Of a stretch of DNA of 64,000 nucleotides, positions 43,163-51,895 are shown piece after piece. Source of the DNA: an uncultured Nitrospiraceae bacterium (lineage in GTDB: Bacteria > Nitrospirota > Thermodesulfovibrionia > Thermodesulfovibrionales > Dissulfurispiraceae). The notes beneath the pieces were generated by a model. The model was not told where the DNA came from and did not search any database. It saw nothing but the letters and a program-made list of their open reading frames with translations. The position numbers and the translations under genes were made by a program. Location: assembly GCA_903822005.1 (NCBI GenBank), contig CAIJNL010000016.1, positions 61,184 through 125,183 of the forward strand, in the 5' to 3' direction. Every line of letters starts with the position of its first letter. The stretch's first letter is position 1.

Positions 43163-43726
43163 ATGAAGATCCTCGGCATCGATCCGGGAAGCGTCAACTG
43201 CGGTTACGGACTTATCAGCGCAAAAGAGACCTGCACGGCAGGCCGGAACAACGAAGGCGGCAGAAGCATGGGCGGGCCTGTCTGCCTCTCGTCCGGACGC
43301 ATTGTGATGGCGGCATCAAAACCACTTCACGAGAGGCTGAAAGAACTCTTCTCATCCCTGTCTGATGTTATCTCGGAGCTGCGGCCTGATGAAATAGTTA
43401 TTGAGAAGATATTCTTTGCAAAAGGGATAAAGGCCGCCTTCGGTCTTGGCCATACGAGGGGGGTTGTTCTGCTTGCTGCCTCTCTTGCATGCATACCGAT
43501 CCATGAATACAGCGCGCTCGAGGTCAAACAGGCCGTGGTCGGGTACGGACGGGCTGACAAAAGGCAGGTACAGATGATGGTGCGTCAGATACTGAACATA
43601 CAGCATCAGCTTTCGCCTGACGGGGCCGATGCCCTGGCAATAGCGCTCTGCCACATGAACATGCAGGGCCCGTATTCCAGTGTATCCACCGGCATTATAA
43701 GAAGGGGAAGGAGGGCCGCAAGATGA
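43163..43726 (+). CDS. ruvC: Holliday junction endonuclease RuvC
   Basis: The nuclease resolves Holliday junctions together with RuvAB. Acidic catalytic residues are visible: Asp in ILGIDPGS, Glu in VIEKIFFAKG, and two Asp in SPDGADALAIA. Length 187. Compared with E. coli RuvC there is an extra stretch of about 14 residues after GYGLI (containing CTAGRNNEGG), which is probably a surface loop. The ATG at 43163 is preferred over the TTG at 43148. It overlaps ruvA by 4 bp. Confidence 0.93.
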   Translation: MKILGIDPGSVNCGYGLISAKETCTAGRNNEGGRSMGGPVCLSSGRIVMAASKPLHERLKELFSSLSDVISELRPDEIVIEKIFFAKGIKAAFGLGHTRGVVLLAASLACIPIHEYSALEVKQAVVGYGRADKRQVQMMVRQILNIQHQLSPDGADALAIALCHMNMQGPYSSVSTGIIRRGRRAAR

Positions 43727-44292
43727 TAGCATCACTCAGGGGCAGGCTGTTGTCAAAGAGGCCGGACCATCTTATCGTTGAGGTCAATGGTGTCGGGTAC
43801 AGCGTCAATGTGCCGGTTTCGACACTCTCTTCGCTTCCCGAAGAATTGTCGGAGGTCTTTCTTTTCACGCATACGCATGTGCGCGAAGACATCCTGCAGC
43901 TCTTCGGCTTCCGTTCCGAAGAGGACAAACGGATATTCATCACGCTCATCGGGGTGTCCGGCATAGGACCGAAGATAGCCCTCAACATATTATCGACCAT
44001 CCCTTCCGAGGTCTTTTACGGTCTTGTCCATTCTGAAGATGTCGAAGCCCTATGCCGTGTGCCGGGACTCGGCAAAAAGACCGCGCAGAGGATCATACTC
44101 GAACTCAGGGAAAAACTGCCTGCGATGAAAGAGAAGAAAGACCTTCTTTATGAGGACACCCTTTCGGCGCTTGTTAATCTTGGTTACAGGAAGAACATCG
44201 CCCAGGATGCCCTGGACAAGGCATATGGCAGCGGCAACAGGGACATTGAGAGTTTGCTTAAAGAGACATTAAAATATCTGACAAAGGAATAA
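43723..44292 (+). CDS. ruvA: Holliday junction helicase subunit RuvA
   Basis: RuvA binds the four-way junction and loads RuvB. It has 189 residues: an OB fold at the N-terminus (MIASLRGRLLSKRPDHLIVE), two helix-hairpin-helix motifs (LIGVSGIGPKIALNIL and LCRVPGLGKKTAQRII) and a C-terminal RuvB-binding domain (YEDTLSALVNLGYRKNIAQD). It sits in the usual ruvC-ruvA-ruvB operon, overlapping ruvC by 4 bp and spaced 18 bp from ruvB. Confidence 0.96.
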   Translation: MIASLRGRLLSKRPDHLIVEVNGVGYSVNVPVSTLSSLPEELSEVFLFTHTHVREDILQLFGFRSEEDKRIFITLIGVSGIGPKIALNILSTIPSEVFYGLVHSEDVEALCRVPGLGKKTAQRIILELREKLPAMKEKKDLLYEDTLSALVNLGYRKNIAQDALDKAYGSGNRDIESLLKETLKYLTKE

Positions 44293-44310
44293 ACAGGCGG
44301 ATATTTATTT

Positions 44311-45333
44311 ATGAAGATAGAAGACGGATCAATAGGGCCGATTTCACCCGAGATCACACCTGAAGAGGTAATGTTCGAGGTCAATCTCAGGCCGAGGAGG
44401 CTCGATGAATTTATCGGGCAGCCGAAGATAAAGGAAAACCTGAAGGTATTTATCGACGCGGCCCTCATGAGAAAAGAGCCGCTCGATCATGTGCTTTTTT
44501 TCGGGCCTCCCGGACTCGGGAAAACGACGCTGGCCACGATCATTGCCAATGAACTCAAGGTGAATATAAAGACCACTTCAGGCCCGGTGCTCGAAAGGCC
44601 GGGAGACCTTGCGGCCATACTCACCAACCTGTCCGACCGCGATATTCTCTTTGTTGACGAGATACACCGCATGTCAAGAGTGGTGGAGGAAGTGCTTTAT
44701 CCGGCGATGGAGGACTACAGTCTCGATATCATTATAGGCCAGGGGCCGAACGCGCGGACTCTGAAGCTCAACCTGCCGCGCTTTACCCTGGTTGGAGCAA
44801 CAACCCGCACCGGGCTCCTTACTTCGCCTCTAAGGGACCGCTTTGGTGTGATCAGCCGGCTCGAATTTTATAACGGCCCGGACCTTATGGAGATCGCATG
44901 CAGATCGGCACGGCTGCTCGGCACAGAGATGCATGATGATGCTGCGGAGGAAATTGCGCGAAGGTCGCGCGGCACGCCCAGGATCGCGAACAGGATATTG
45001 AAGCGCATAAGAGACTTTGCGCAGGTGCGGGGGGACGGCACAATCGATATGAAGATAACCCGTGAGGCCCTCGAAGCACTGGATATAGACAAACTCGGGC
45101 TCGACGATGTGGACAGACAGCTGATCACTGTGATCATCGAGAAGTTCGGCGGGGGGCCCGCCGGGATAGAGGCGATTGCCGCAACGCTGAGAGAAGACAG
45201 AGAGACCATTGAAGATGTTTATGAGCCCTATCTTCTCCAGGAAGGCCTGATTGAGCGGACTGCGCGGGGCAGGCTTGCCACAAGGCGCGCGTATGAGCAC
45301 CTCGGCAAGGCAGCGCCAAAAGGGCTCTTTTAA
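44311..45333 (+). CDS. ruvB: Holliday junction branch-migration ATPase RuvB
   Basis: RuvB is the AAA+ motor for branch migration. It has 340 residues: [18 protein letters not shown] at the start, Walker [10 protein letters not shown], Walker B LFVDEIHR, the sensor [16 protein letters not shown], and a winged-helix C-terminus ([19 protein letters not shown]). No unusual residue is seen. Confidence 0.97.
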   Translation: MKIEDGSIGPISPEITPEEVMFEVNLRPRRLDEFIGQPKIKENLKVFIDAALMRKEPLDHVLFFGPPGLGKTTLATIIANELKVNIKTTSGPVLERPGDLAAILTNLSDRDILFVDEIHRMSRVVEEVLYPAMEDYSLDIIIGQGPNARTLKLNLPRFTLVGATTRTGLLTSPLRDRFGVISRLEFYNGPDLMEIACRSARLLGTEMHDDAAEEIARRSRGTPRIANRILKRIRDFAQVRGDGTIDMKITREALEALDIDKLGLDDVDRQLITVIIEKFGGGPAGIEAIAATLREDRETIEDVYEPYLLQEGLIERTARGRLATRRAYEHLGKAAPKGLF

Positions 45334-45344
45334 GGCGCTAAAGC

Positions 45345-45899
45345 ATGAAAATGGTGATGCACATCTGCTGCTCCAACTGTGCCGTCTATCCTGTGCAGAC
45401 TCTTCTCGGACGTGGTGTCGATATCGTTGGCCTCTGGTACAATCCGAACATCCATCCATACACCGAATATCAGAACAGACTCGGGGCAGTGCACAGGCTT
45501 CATGAACTTTGGGGCCTCGAAATGGAATATACAGATTATTATGGACTTACCGGGTTCCTGCGGAATGTTGTCAACAACGAGGGAAAACGCTGCGAATACT
45601 GTTATTCCGTGAGGCTTGAAGCAGCAGCTGTTAAGGCAAAAGAGCTTAAGGCCGATGCCTTTACCACGTCGCTCCTTGTGAGCCCATATCAGGATTTTGG
45701 TATCATAAAAGAGATGGGTCAGCGCATGCAGGAAAAGCATTCTGTTGAATTTCACTTTGAGGATTTCAGGAACGGCTTTAATGAAGGCCGAAGGATATCC
45801 GGGGAACTCGGTCTTTACAGGCAGAAATACTGCGGGTGCATTTATTCGGAGATGGAGAGGTTCAACGGCCGAATGCAGAAGAAAGAAATGAAAAGCTGA
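45345..45899 (+). CDS. queH: Epoxyqueuosine reductase QueH
   Basis: QueH reduces epoxyqueuosine to queuosine at position 34 of tRNAs, the last step of Q synthesis, and replaces the cobalamin-type QueG. The 184-residue protein has MHICCSNCAVYPVQTL at the start and further cysteine pairs (GKRCEYCYSVRLE and RQKYCGCIYSE) that can hold the Fe-S and Fe sites. YNPNIHPYTEYQNRL is the conserved loop. It lies 11 bp behind ruvB. QueA, two genes downstream, supplies its substrate. Confidence 0.93.
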   Translation: MKMVMHICCSNCAVYPVQTLLGRGVDIVGLWYNPNIHPYTEYQNRLGAVHRLHELWGLEMEYTDYYGLTGFLRNVVNNEGKRCEYCYSVRLEAAAVKAKELKADAFTTSLLVSPYQDFGIIKEMGQRMQEKHSVEFHFEDFRNGFNEGRRISGELGLYRQKYCGCIYSEMERFNGRMQKKEMKS

Positions 45900-45937
45900 A
45901 GATGGTGCAGTTCGGAAAGCTGATTGGGAGGAAGTGA

Positions 45938-46990
45938 GTGAATATAAAGTGGCATCGGGAAGCCGGAAACCGGAATAAAAGGTCGCGGATTGTCTTGTTA
46001 TTGTCCCTGCTTGGTGTACTGGCATCCGGGTTTTGTTTTATAACTCATGCAAATGCCGAAATGAAAATGCGGATACTGCTCCTGGACAACAAGGATTTCA
46101 AGGTCCCGCAGAAAAATGATAAATTCACGCGTCTCGGCGACAACTCCGGGGACGTGCTGATGGGCGGGGTGAAGTATTCCGGCAGTGTAGAGGTATGGAA
46201 GGGAGAGAAGTCCCTTTACATTATCAACGAAGTTCCGATAGAAGAGTACATAAAGGGAGTCGTATCTGCCGAGGTGCGGGAAAACTGGGACATGGAGGCG
46301 CTAAAGGCCCAGGCTGTAGTGGCAAGGACATACGCGATATATCAGAAAGAGCATGCCGGCAAGGACCTTCCCTATGATCTTACTTCAACTGTTTTGAGCC
46401 AGGTATACAAGGGCGCAAATCTTTCGCCCCTGATAGCAAAGGCGGTAGATGCAACCAGGAGCGAGATACTGACCTGGCAGGGAAAGCCTATCGTCGCGTT
46501 TTACCACTCGACCAGCGGCGGCATGACTGAGGATGCAGGCGAAGTCTTTAGTGAAAGCCTCCCCTATCTGAAACCGGTCAAGACCGATTGCGAACTCTCA
46601 CCATACTACATGTGGGAAAAGGTCATACCCCTCGCCGAACTCGAAAAAGTGCTGGGCATCAAGGGGATCGCCGATATAAAGATCGATGCATACACGGTTT
46701 CCGGACGGGTAAAGGAGTTCAGGGTGCTTGTCGAAAAGGCCCTTGACCCTGTTATCGTGCCGGCAATAGAACTGAGGAAAAAGCTTGGCTGGGACCGCCT
46801 TCCCAGTACCCTGATAACGGCACTATCCAGAAATGACGGTTCCTTTGTTTTTGAGGGCAGGGGGTATGGGCATGGCGTGGGCATGTGTCAGTGGAGCGCA
46901 CTGCAGATGGCGAGAGATGGAAAGACCTATCGGGAGATACTCCAATATTTCTACCCCGGGACAGCTCTCCTGAAATATGAAGACCGCTGA
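45938..46990 (+). CDS. SpoIID/LytB-domain protein (peptidoglycan-associated)
   Basis: In sporulating bacteria SpoIID is a lytic transglycosylase for denuded glycan. In Gram-negatives such proteins are probably amidase enhancers or hydrolases acting in the periplasm. The 350-residue product has an N-terminal signal-anchor (about 18-40, IVLLLSLLGVLASGFCF). It has EVPIEEYIKGVVSAEV, the core LKAQAVVARTYAIYQK, STSGGMTEDAGEVF and a C-terminal GHGVGMCQWSALQMA. The start is a GTG with a strong GGGAGG site. It overlaps queA by 14 bp. Confidence 0.88.
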   Translation: MNIKWHREAGNRNKRSRIVLLLSLLGVLASGFCFITHANAEMKMRILLLDNKDFKVPQKNDKFTRLGDNSGDVLMGGVKYSGSVEVWKGEKSLYIINEVPIEEYIKGVVSAEVRENWDMEALKAQAVVARTYAIYQKEHAGKDLPYDLTSTVLSQVYKGANLSPLIAKAVDATRSEILTWQGKPIVAFYHSTSGGMTEDAGEVFSESLPYLKPVKTDCELSPYYMWEKVIPLAELEKVLGIKGIADIKIDAYTVSGRVKEFRVLVEKALDPVIVPAIELRKKLGWDRLPSTLITALSRNDGSFVFEGRGYGHGVGMCQWSALQMARDGKTYREILQYFYPGTALLKYEDR

Positions 46991-48023
46991 ATTCGACTTC
47001 GATCTTCCCCCTGAACTCATAGCTTTAAGGCCTGCTCTGCAAAGGGACGGATCACGTCTGCTTGTCCTCAACAGGGACGGCAGTATTGAGCATAAGTCCT
47101 TCAGCGCCATAACGGACTATCTCCGGAAGGGCGATATGCTCGTTCTCAATGATACCAAAGTCCTTCCCGTGCGGCTTATCGGCACAAAAACGACCGGCGG
47201 CAAGGCGGATATAATCCTTGTAAGAGAGGGTACAAAAGGAGTATGGGACGTCCTATGCAAGGGCAGATACGAGGGGCTGGTACATTTCAGGGGTGGGGTT
47301 ACCGCTGAATTGTCCCGCGGTCACTCAGGTTTGTCTGAAGGAAACAATAGTCAGCTCATCTTTATCGGACCGGATTCTTCTGATATCCATGGAATTCTCG
47401 GGCGCTGCGGAGCGATGCCGCTGCCTCCATATATAAAGAGGATGCCCGATGAGGATGACAGACAGCGGTATCAGACAGTGTATGCCGACAAGCCGGGGTC
47501 GATAGCCGCGCCGACCGCCGGTCTCCATTTCACTCCGGAACTGCTCGATATAATTGCGTCCAGGGGGGTACTCATAAGAAAGATCACCCTCCATGTCGGC
47601 CCAGGCACTTTCATGCCCATAAAGGCAGCGGAGATTTGCGACCACGAAATGCAGTCGGAATATTTTGAAGTCGAAGAGCGGCTTCCTGGCGAGATACAGG
47701 CGGTCAAGGCGGCGGGAAAGAGGGTCGTTACTGTAGGCACTACAGCCACGAGGGCGCTCGAGGGATTGCTCGGAGGAAATTATAGTCCGGATGAGAGCCG
47801 GGATAAGGGGCATTTCAGAGGGCACACAGGCATTTTTATCTGTCCGGGGCACAAGTTTATAGCAGCCGACGGGCTGCTCACTAATTTTCACCTGCCGCGT
47901 TCTACCCCCTTGATGCTCGCGTCCGCTTTCTGCGGTCTTGAAAAATTAATGTCCGCATATCGTGCGGCCATAGCCAGGGGTTATAGATTTTTCTCATACG
48001 GTGATGCTATGCTCATTTTATGA
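46977..48023 (+). CDS. queA: S-adenosylmethionine:tRNA ribosyltransferase-isomerase
   Basis: QueA transfers the ribosyl part of SAM to preQ1-34 of tRNA to make epoxyqueuosine. It has 348 residues. Visible signatures are FDFDLPPELIALRPALQRDG, MLVLNDTKVLPVRLIG, CGAMPLPPYIKR, AAPTAGLHFTPELL, LHVGPGTFMPIKAAEI and LLTNFHLPRSTPLMLASAF. The start overlaps the SpoIID gene by 14 bp, and its stop overlaps the SPOR gene by 4 bp. With queH this gives two of the last queuosine steps in one operon-like block. Confidence 0.96.
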   Translation: MKTAEFDFDLPPELIALRPALQRDGSRLLVLNRDGSIEHKSFSAITDYLRKGDMLVLNDTKVLPVRLIGTKTTGGKADIILVREGTKGVWDVLCKGRYEGLVHFRGGVTAELSRGHSGLSEGNNSQLIFIGPDSSDIHGILGRCGAMPLPPYIKRMPDEDDRQRYQTVYADKPGSIAAPTAGLHFTPELLDIIASRGVLIRKITLHVGPGTFMPIKAAEICDHEMQSEYFEVEERLPGEIQAVKAAGKRVVTVGTTATRALEGLLGGNYSPDESRDKGHFRGHTGIFICPGHKFIAADGLLTNFHLPRSTPLMLASAFCGLEKLMSAYRAAIARGYRFFSYGDAMLIL

Positions 48024-48895
48024 TTAAAAAAGTGACCGAAAGGTCCTCTGCTTTTGTTGTTGTCAGCAGAAAGACGCTGATCAGCGGTATGGCCGGGATA
48101 GCGGTCCTCAGTTTTGCGTTCGGCTATTTCCTCGGTTATGGCGGGCCTTCTTCGGAAAAGATGGTGCGTAATGTACAGGCCGACAACAAGGTAGTAGTAT
48201 CAGAAGAAAAGACAGTACTGGACTCGTCCGGGAAACCTACCATCGTTATGCCGCCTTCGACTCCCGATGCTATTCCGAAAGAACCTTTGACGAGGCCGGC
48301 TGAACAGAACAAAGCAGCAGCCAAACCCGAAGAATCCCAGAAAAAAACCGAGGCGGCTGTCCCTGCAAAAGTTGAGTTAAAGGAAGTGAAAAAGGATGTG
48401 CCCGGCAGTCAGAACAAGGTTGAGGCAGCGCCGGCACAAACCACACAGAAGCCTCAGGATAAAATGGCTGACAAGCCGCAGGGCACGAATAAAGGAAGGC
48501 GGACAGACTTCACGCCGCGTCAGGATAAGCAGGCCCCGGCAGCAGAAATAACAAAAGAAAAACCGGAGCAGATCGTGGCTGAACCTCCTCCTGCCAAGCC
48601 AAAGGGAAAAACAAAGGGAAAGGCCAAAGTTCATGCCAAAGAGAAAAAGCACCCCGGCAAATCTTACGCGCTTCAGGTGGGCTCATTCCAGGATGCCAGG
48701 AAGGCCAGGCAGCTTAAAGAGCGGCTTGATGAAAAGGGCTACAAGTCTTATATAATGATCTACTCACCCTCCCGGGGCAAGATATTCTCACGGGTCAGGA
48801 TTGGGTCCTTCGGGTCCAAAGAAGAGGCTGAGGGCATTATCTCTGAGCTTAAGGAAATGGGACTTGAAGGCATCATTGTTCCCGGGCCGAAGTAA
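48020..48895 (+). CDS. SPOR-domain membrane protein
   Basis: This 291-residue bitopic protein has one N-terminal membrane helix (about 19-42). A long, charged, Pro/Lys/Glu/Gln-rich linker (about 50-210) should span the periplasm. The C-terminal SPOR domain (about 215-288, SYALQVGSFQDARKARQLKE) binds denuded glycan strands at the division septum. It probably acts in cell division or envelope maintenance. It overlaps queA by 4 bp. Confidence 0.88.
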   Translation: MIKKVTERSSAFVVVSRKTLISGMAGIAVLSFAFGYFLGYGGPSSEKMVRNVQADNKVVVSEEKTVLDSSGKPTIVMPPSTPDAIPKEPLTRPAEQNKAAAKPEESQKKTEAAVPAKVELKEVKKDVPGSQNKVEAAPAQTTQKPQDKMADKPQGTNKGRRTDFTPRQDKQAPAAEITKEKPEQIVAEPPPAKPKGKTKGKAKVHAKEKKHPGKSYALQVGSFQDARKARQLKERLDEKGYKSYIMIYSPSRGKIFSRVRIGSFGSKEEAEGIISELKEMGLEGIIVPGPK

Positions 48896-48956
48896 GACCG
48901 GGATATCCAACATCAAATAAAGAACGATTGCGGAGGCGTTTACGAAGACTATAGAG

Positions 48957-49907
48957 TTGGTACTGGATGAAGAAAAGGAGTATCCTTTCATCCATGGCGG
49001 AGCTGATAAAGTACTTAAGTCTGTTGAAGAATCGCTGGGAGTTACCATAAGCGTCCGCGGAAACAGGCTGCTGATTCAGGGAGAGGCGGGGATTGCAGAT
49101 TCTGCCGAGAAGCTGATCAGTGAAATACGCGAGGTCAACAGAAACGGATATACGTTAAAACCTGAGGACGTAACCTATGCCGTAAAATCGGTGTCAGAAG
49201 GCAAAGAGGTCTCCATAAAGCAGCTCTTTTCGAGTAATATCCCTGTTTCATCCAAAAAGCGCTTTATCATCCCAAAGACCGAGATGCAGAGGCAGTATAT
49301 CGAGGCGATCCACAACACAGACATTGTTTTCGGTATAGGTCCTGCCGGCACAGGGAAAACATATCTTGCTATGGCCATGGCAATACATGCGTTCATGCAA
49401 AAACAGGTGTCACGCATTGTTCTTGTCAGACCTGCTGTTGAGGCCGGTGAAAAACTCGGCTTTCTGCCTGGTGATATAGCCGAAAAGGTCAGCCCCTATC
49501 TCAGGCCGCTGTACGATGCGCTTTTCGACATGATGGACATTGACAAAGCATTAAAGCTCATAGAAAGGGGCACAGTCGAAATCGCCCCGCTTGCGTTCAT
49601 GCGCGGAAGGACCCTGAATGATTCGTTCATCATCCTGGACGAGGCCCAGAATACTACGAGCGAGCAGATGAAGATGTATCTCACCCGGCTCGGTTTTGGC
49701 TCCAAAACCGTGATAACAGGGGACATAACCCAGATCGACCTGCCGGCCGGCAGGACTTCAGGCCTTGTCGAGGCCGCGCGGATACTCAAGGATGTGGATG
49801 ACATTATGATGATATATTTTTCTGAAAGGGATGTTGTCAGGCACAGGCTGGTGCAGAAGATAGTACAGGCCTATGACAGATATGAAAAACGGGACACAGA
49901 AGAATAA
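48957..49907 (+). CDS. phoH: PhoH-family ATPase (YbeZ-like)
   Basis: This cytoplasmic RNA-linked NTPase of the PhoH/YbeZ group often pairs with YbeY in ribosome and rRNA quality control. Walker A is GIGPAGTGKT, Walker B is FIILDEAQNTTSEQ, and a KH-like N-terminal region precedes them (GVTISVRGNRLLIQGEAG). The only canonical start in frame nearby is a TTG at 48957. A strong GGAGG stands 5 nt before an ACG codon at 48942, so the true start may be that ACG (reading TKTIELVLDEE). Length about 316. It is followed by the 7TM-HD gene, with a 35-bp overlap. Confidence 0.9.
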   Translation: MVLDEEKEYPFIHGGADKVLKSVEESLGVTISVRGNRLLIQGEAGIADSAEKLISEIREVNRNGYTLKPEDVTYAVKSVSEGKEVSIKQLFSSNIPVSSKKRFIIPKTEMQRQYIEAIHNTDIVFGIGPAGTGKTYLAMAMAIHAFMQKQVSRIVLVRPAVEAGEKLGFLPGDIAEKVSPYLRPLYDALFDMMDIDKALKLIERGTVEIAPLAFMRGRTLNDSFIILDEAQNTTSEQMKMYLTRLGFGSKTVITGDITQIDLPAGRTSGLVEAARILKDVDDIMMIYFSERDVVRHRLVQKIVQAYDRYEKRDTEE

Positions 49908-51456
49908 ACCCCGGACATTCGGGGAATATCTTGCCGCTTTTACGGCCCGGAGAAAGGAATACTCATCCCAGTCGGAGAGCATGACCTTTCTGCTGATACT
50001 CGGACTGCTTTCAGCGGTCATTATGCAGCATGAGGTTGATCCCAGTTTCTTCATGGGGTGCCTGCTGATCGCCTTGACCCTTTACTTTATATTTTTCAAG
50101 GACATCAGGCGGTACAAGCCGGTATTTATGAATGAGCGGAAGATGGTTTATCTGCTCGGCATGCTCCTGGTCTCTACGCTTCTTGTCGGAAAGTCATTTG
50201 ACTATCTGACTTCGAGTCTCAACAGGGGCTTTGGTTTTACCGATAGCATTGCGTCGATGTTCGGCACTCCCATACCGGTCGGGGCAATGCTTGTGGCCCT
50301 TATATTCGATTTTCATACTGCCCTTATATTCGCGCTCGTCATAAGTCTGCTCACCGGAATATCTTTTCATGACCCGTATCTGGCGGTATATGTTTACATC
50401 GGCAGCCTTACCGCCGCTTTCAGCGTAATGCGCTGCAAAAAAAGGTCCGCGCTTATCAAGGGAGGCCTGCATGTAAGCCTCGTGAGCATTGTGGTTGCGG
50501 GCATGGTACTGCTCCTTACTTCGAATTTATTTACGGCAGCCGCGCCCGCCGCATTCCTGTTCGCGGCCATGTCAGGCTTTTTCGTCATCGCCATCGTCTC
50601 AATCTCCCTTCCCGTGATCGAATATATCTTCGGCATCAGCACAGACATCAGCCTGCTCGAACTGCTCGATCTTGACCAGCCCCTGATGAGGAACATGATG
50701 ATAAGCGCGCCAGGGACCTATCATCACAGCTTCATAGTGGGCAATCTTGCCGAGGCTGCCGCAGAAGGCGTTGGCGCCAATCCGCTGCTTGCGAGGGTAA
50801 GCTCGTACTTCCATGATATCGGGAAGATGAGGATGCCGGAATATTTCATAGAAAACCAGCAGAGCGGAGACAGCAAACACGAAAGGCTTGCCCCGCACAT
50901 GAGCAGTATCATACTCATATCTCATGTGAAGGAAGGAGTCGAACTCGCCAGGCAGTACAAACTGCCGCAGGTTGTAATCGACATCATACAGCAGCACCAT
51001 GGCACCAGGATGATGGCATATTTCTACCAGAAGGCCAGAGACCAGGCCGGGCGCGCGCCTGTCAATGATGAGGACTACCGTTATCCGGGTCCAAAGCCTC
51101 GCACGAGGGTTGCGGCCCTGGTAATGATGGCCGACGCAATAGAGGCTTCTGCAAGGGCGCTTACAGACCCCACTCCTGCCCGGATATCGGCACTTGTCGA
51201 AAAGATCATAAACGAGATATTCATCGACGGCCAGATTGCCGAGTGCGAACTCACTCTCAAGGACATCTCCGAGATCAAGAGACGTTTTACTCATGTGCTT
51301 ATAAGCATATTCCACAGAAGGATTGAATACCCGGACCCTGAAATCAGGGTGTTGCAGCACAAGGCAGAAAATATTACGGGCAAAGGCAGTCAGGGTAATG
51401 GAAGTATCAATAAGGAACAGACAAAGAACGATAAAGACAGATCTGTCAAGGATTGA
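49873..51456 (+). CDS. pgpH: 7TM-HD cyclic-di-AMP phosphodiesterase, short PgpH form
   Basis: PgpH-type enzymes hydrolyse cyclic di-AMP. The 527-residue protein has an N-terminal cytoplasmic tail, about seven membrane helices (about 36-260), and a cytoplasmic HD domain (about 275-500). That domain contains TYHHSFIVGNLAEAAAEGV, YFHDIGKMRMPEYF, and the His pairs in KHERLAPH and QHHGTRMM. The usual large extracellular 7TMR-HDED domain (about 250 residues in YqfF) is missing. The gene order phoH-pgpH-ybeY-dgkA matches that of Firmicutes and related groups. Confidence 0.87.
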   Translation: MTDMKNGTQKNKPRTFGEYLAAFTARRKEYSSQSESMTFLLILGLLSAVIMQHEVDPSFFMGCLLIALTLYFIFFKDIRRYKPVFMNERKMVYLLGMLLVSTLLVGKSFDYLTSSLNRGFGFTDSIASMFGTPIPVGAMLVALIFDFHTALIFALVISLLTGISFHDPYLAVYVYIGSLTAAFSVMRCKKRSALIKGGLHVSLVSIVVAGMVLLLTSNLFTAAAPAAFLFAAMSGFFVIAIVSISLPVIEYIFGISTDISLLELLDLDQPLMRNMMISAPGTYHHSFIVGNLAEAAAEGVGANPLLARVSSYFHDIGKMRMPEYFIENQQSGDSKHERLAPHMSSIILISHVKEGVELARQYKLPQVVIDIIQQHHGTRMMAYFYQKARDQAGRAPVNDEDYRYPGPKPRTRVAALVMMADAIEASARALTDPTPARISALVEKIINEIFIDGQIAECELTLKDISEIKRRFTHVLISIFHRRIEYPDPEIRVLQHKAENITGKGSQGNGSINKEQTKNDKDRSVKD

Positions 51457-51895
51457 GGCCGTGCTGCAGGCGGCAATGTGCCGTCTGACCGCGGGCGGTA
51501 AAGTTAGAGGCCGCAATCTTGCTGCCGGACGCTCCTTTGATCCGATGAAAGCTAGCGTGGGCGTGATGCTGGTGGGAGACCGGGAGATGAGAAACCTTAA
51601 CCGGGTCTATCGCGGCAGGGACAGCACTACCGATGTACTCTCGTTTTCACAACTCGAAGGCGCGCCATCCCCCGCTTATACACCCGAACTCGGCGATATC
51701 GTGATAAGCCCTGCACAGGCTTCCAGCCAGGCCGTGGAGCGCGGGAATACCCTTGAGCAGGAGATCGATCTGCTTCTCATCCATGGCCTGCTGCATCTCG
51801 TCGGGTACGATCACGAAAAAAACAGGTATCAGGAAAAAAAGATGAAGGCCATGGAAAAGGAGCTGGCTGGTGCCGTTAAGAAGATGGTCGGATAG
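51398..51895 (+). CDS. ybeY: Endoribonuclease YbeY
   Basis: The zinc ribonuclease takes part in 16S rRNA 3' maturation and ribosome quality control. From the ATG at 51398 (MEVSIRNRQ) it has 165 residues. The metal motif is intact: HGLLHLVGYDH (His-x3-His-x5-His). The preceding segment RGRDSTTDVLSFSQLEG is also typical. The track start at 51323 lies inside pgpH. It overlaps pgpH by about 60 bp and the next gene by 26 bp. Confidence 0.93.
   Translation: MEVSIRNRQRTIKTDLSRIEAVLQAAMCRLTAGGKVRGRNLAAGRSFDPMKASVGVMLVGDREMRNLNRVYRGRDSTTDVLSFSQLEGAPSPAYTPELGDIVISPAQASSQAVERGNTLEQEIDLLLIHGLLHLVGYDHEKNRYQEKKMKAMEKELAGAVKKMVG

Noticed and set aside
43163-43726. Extra loop of about 14 residues in RuvC
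   Set aside because: All catalytic acids are in place and the loop position is exposed in the family; a surface insertion is unremarkable.
50599-51516. 305-aa ORF opposite pgpH
   Set aside because: Shadow; pgpH has intact HD motifs and fits its neighbours.
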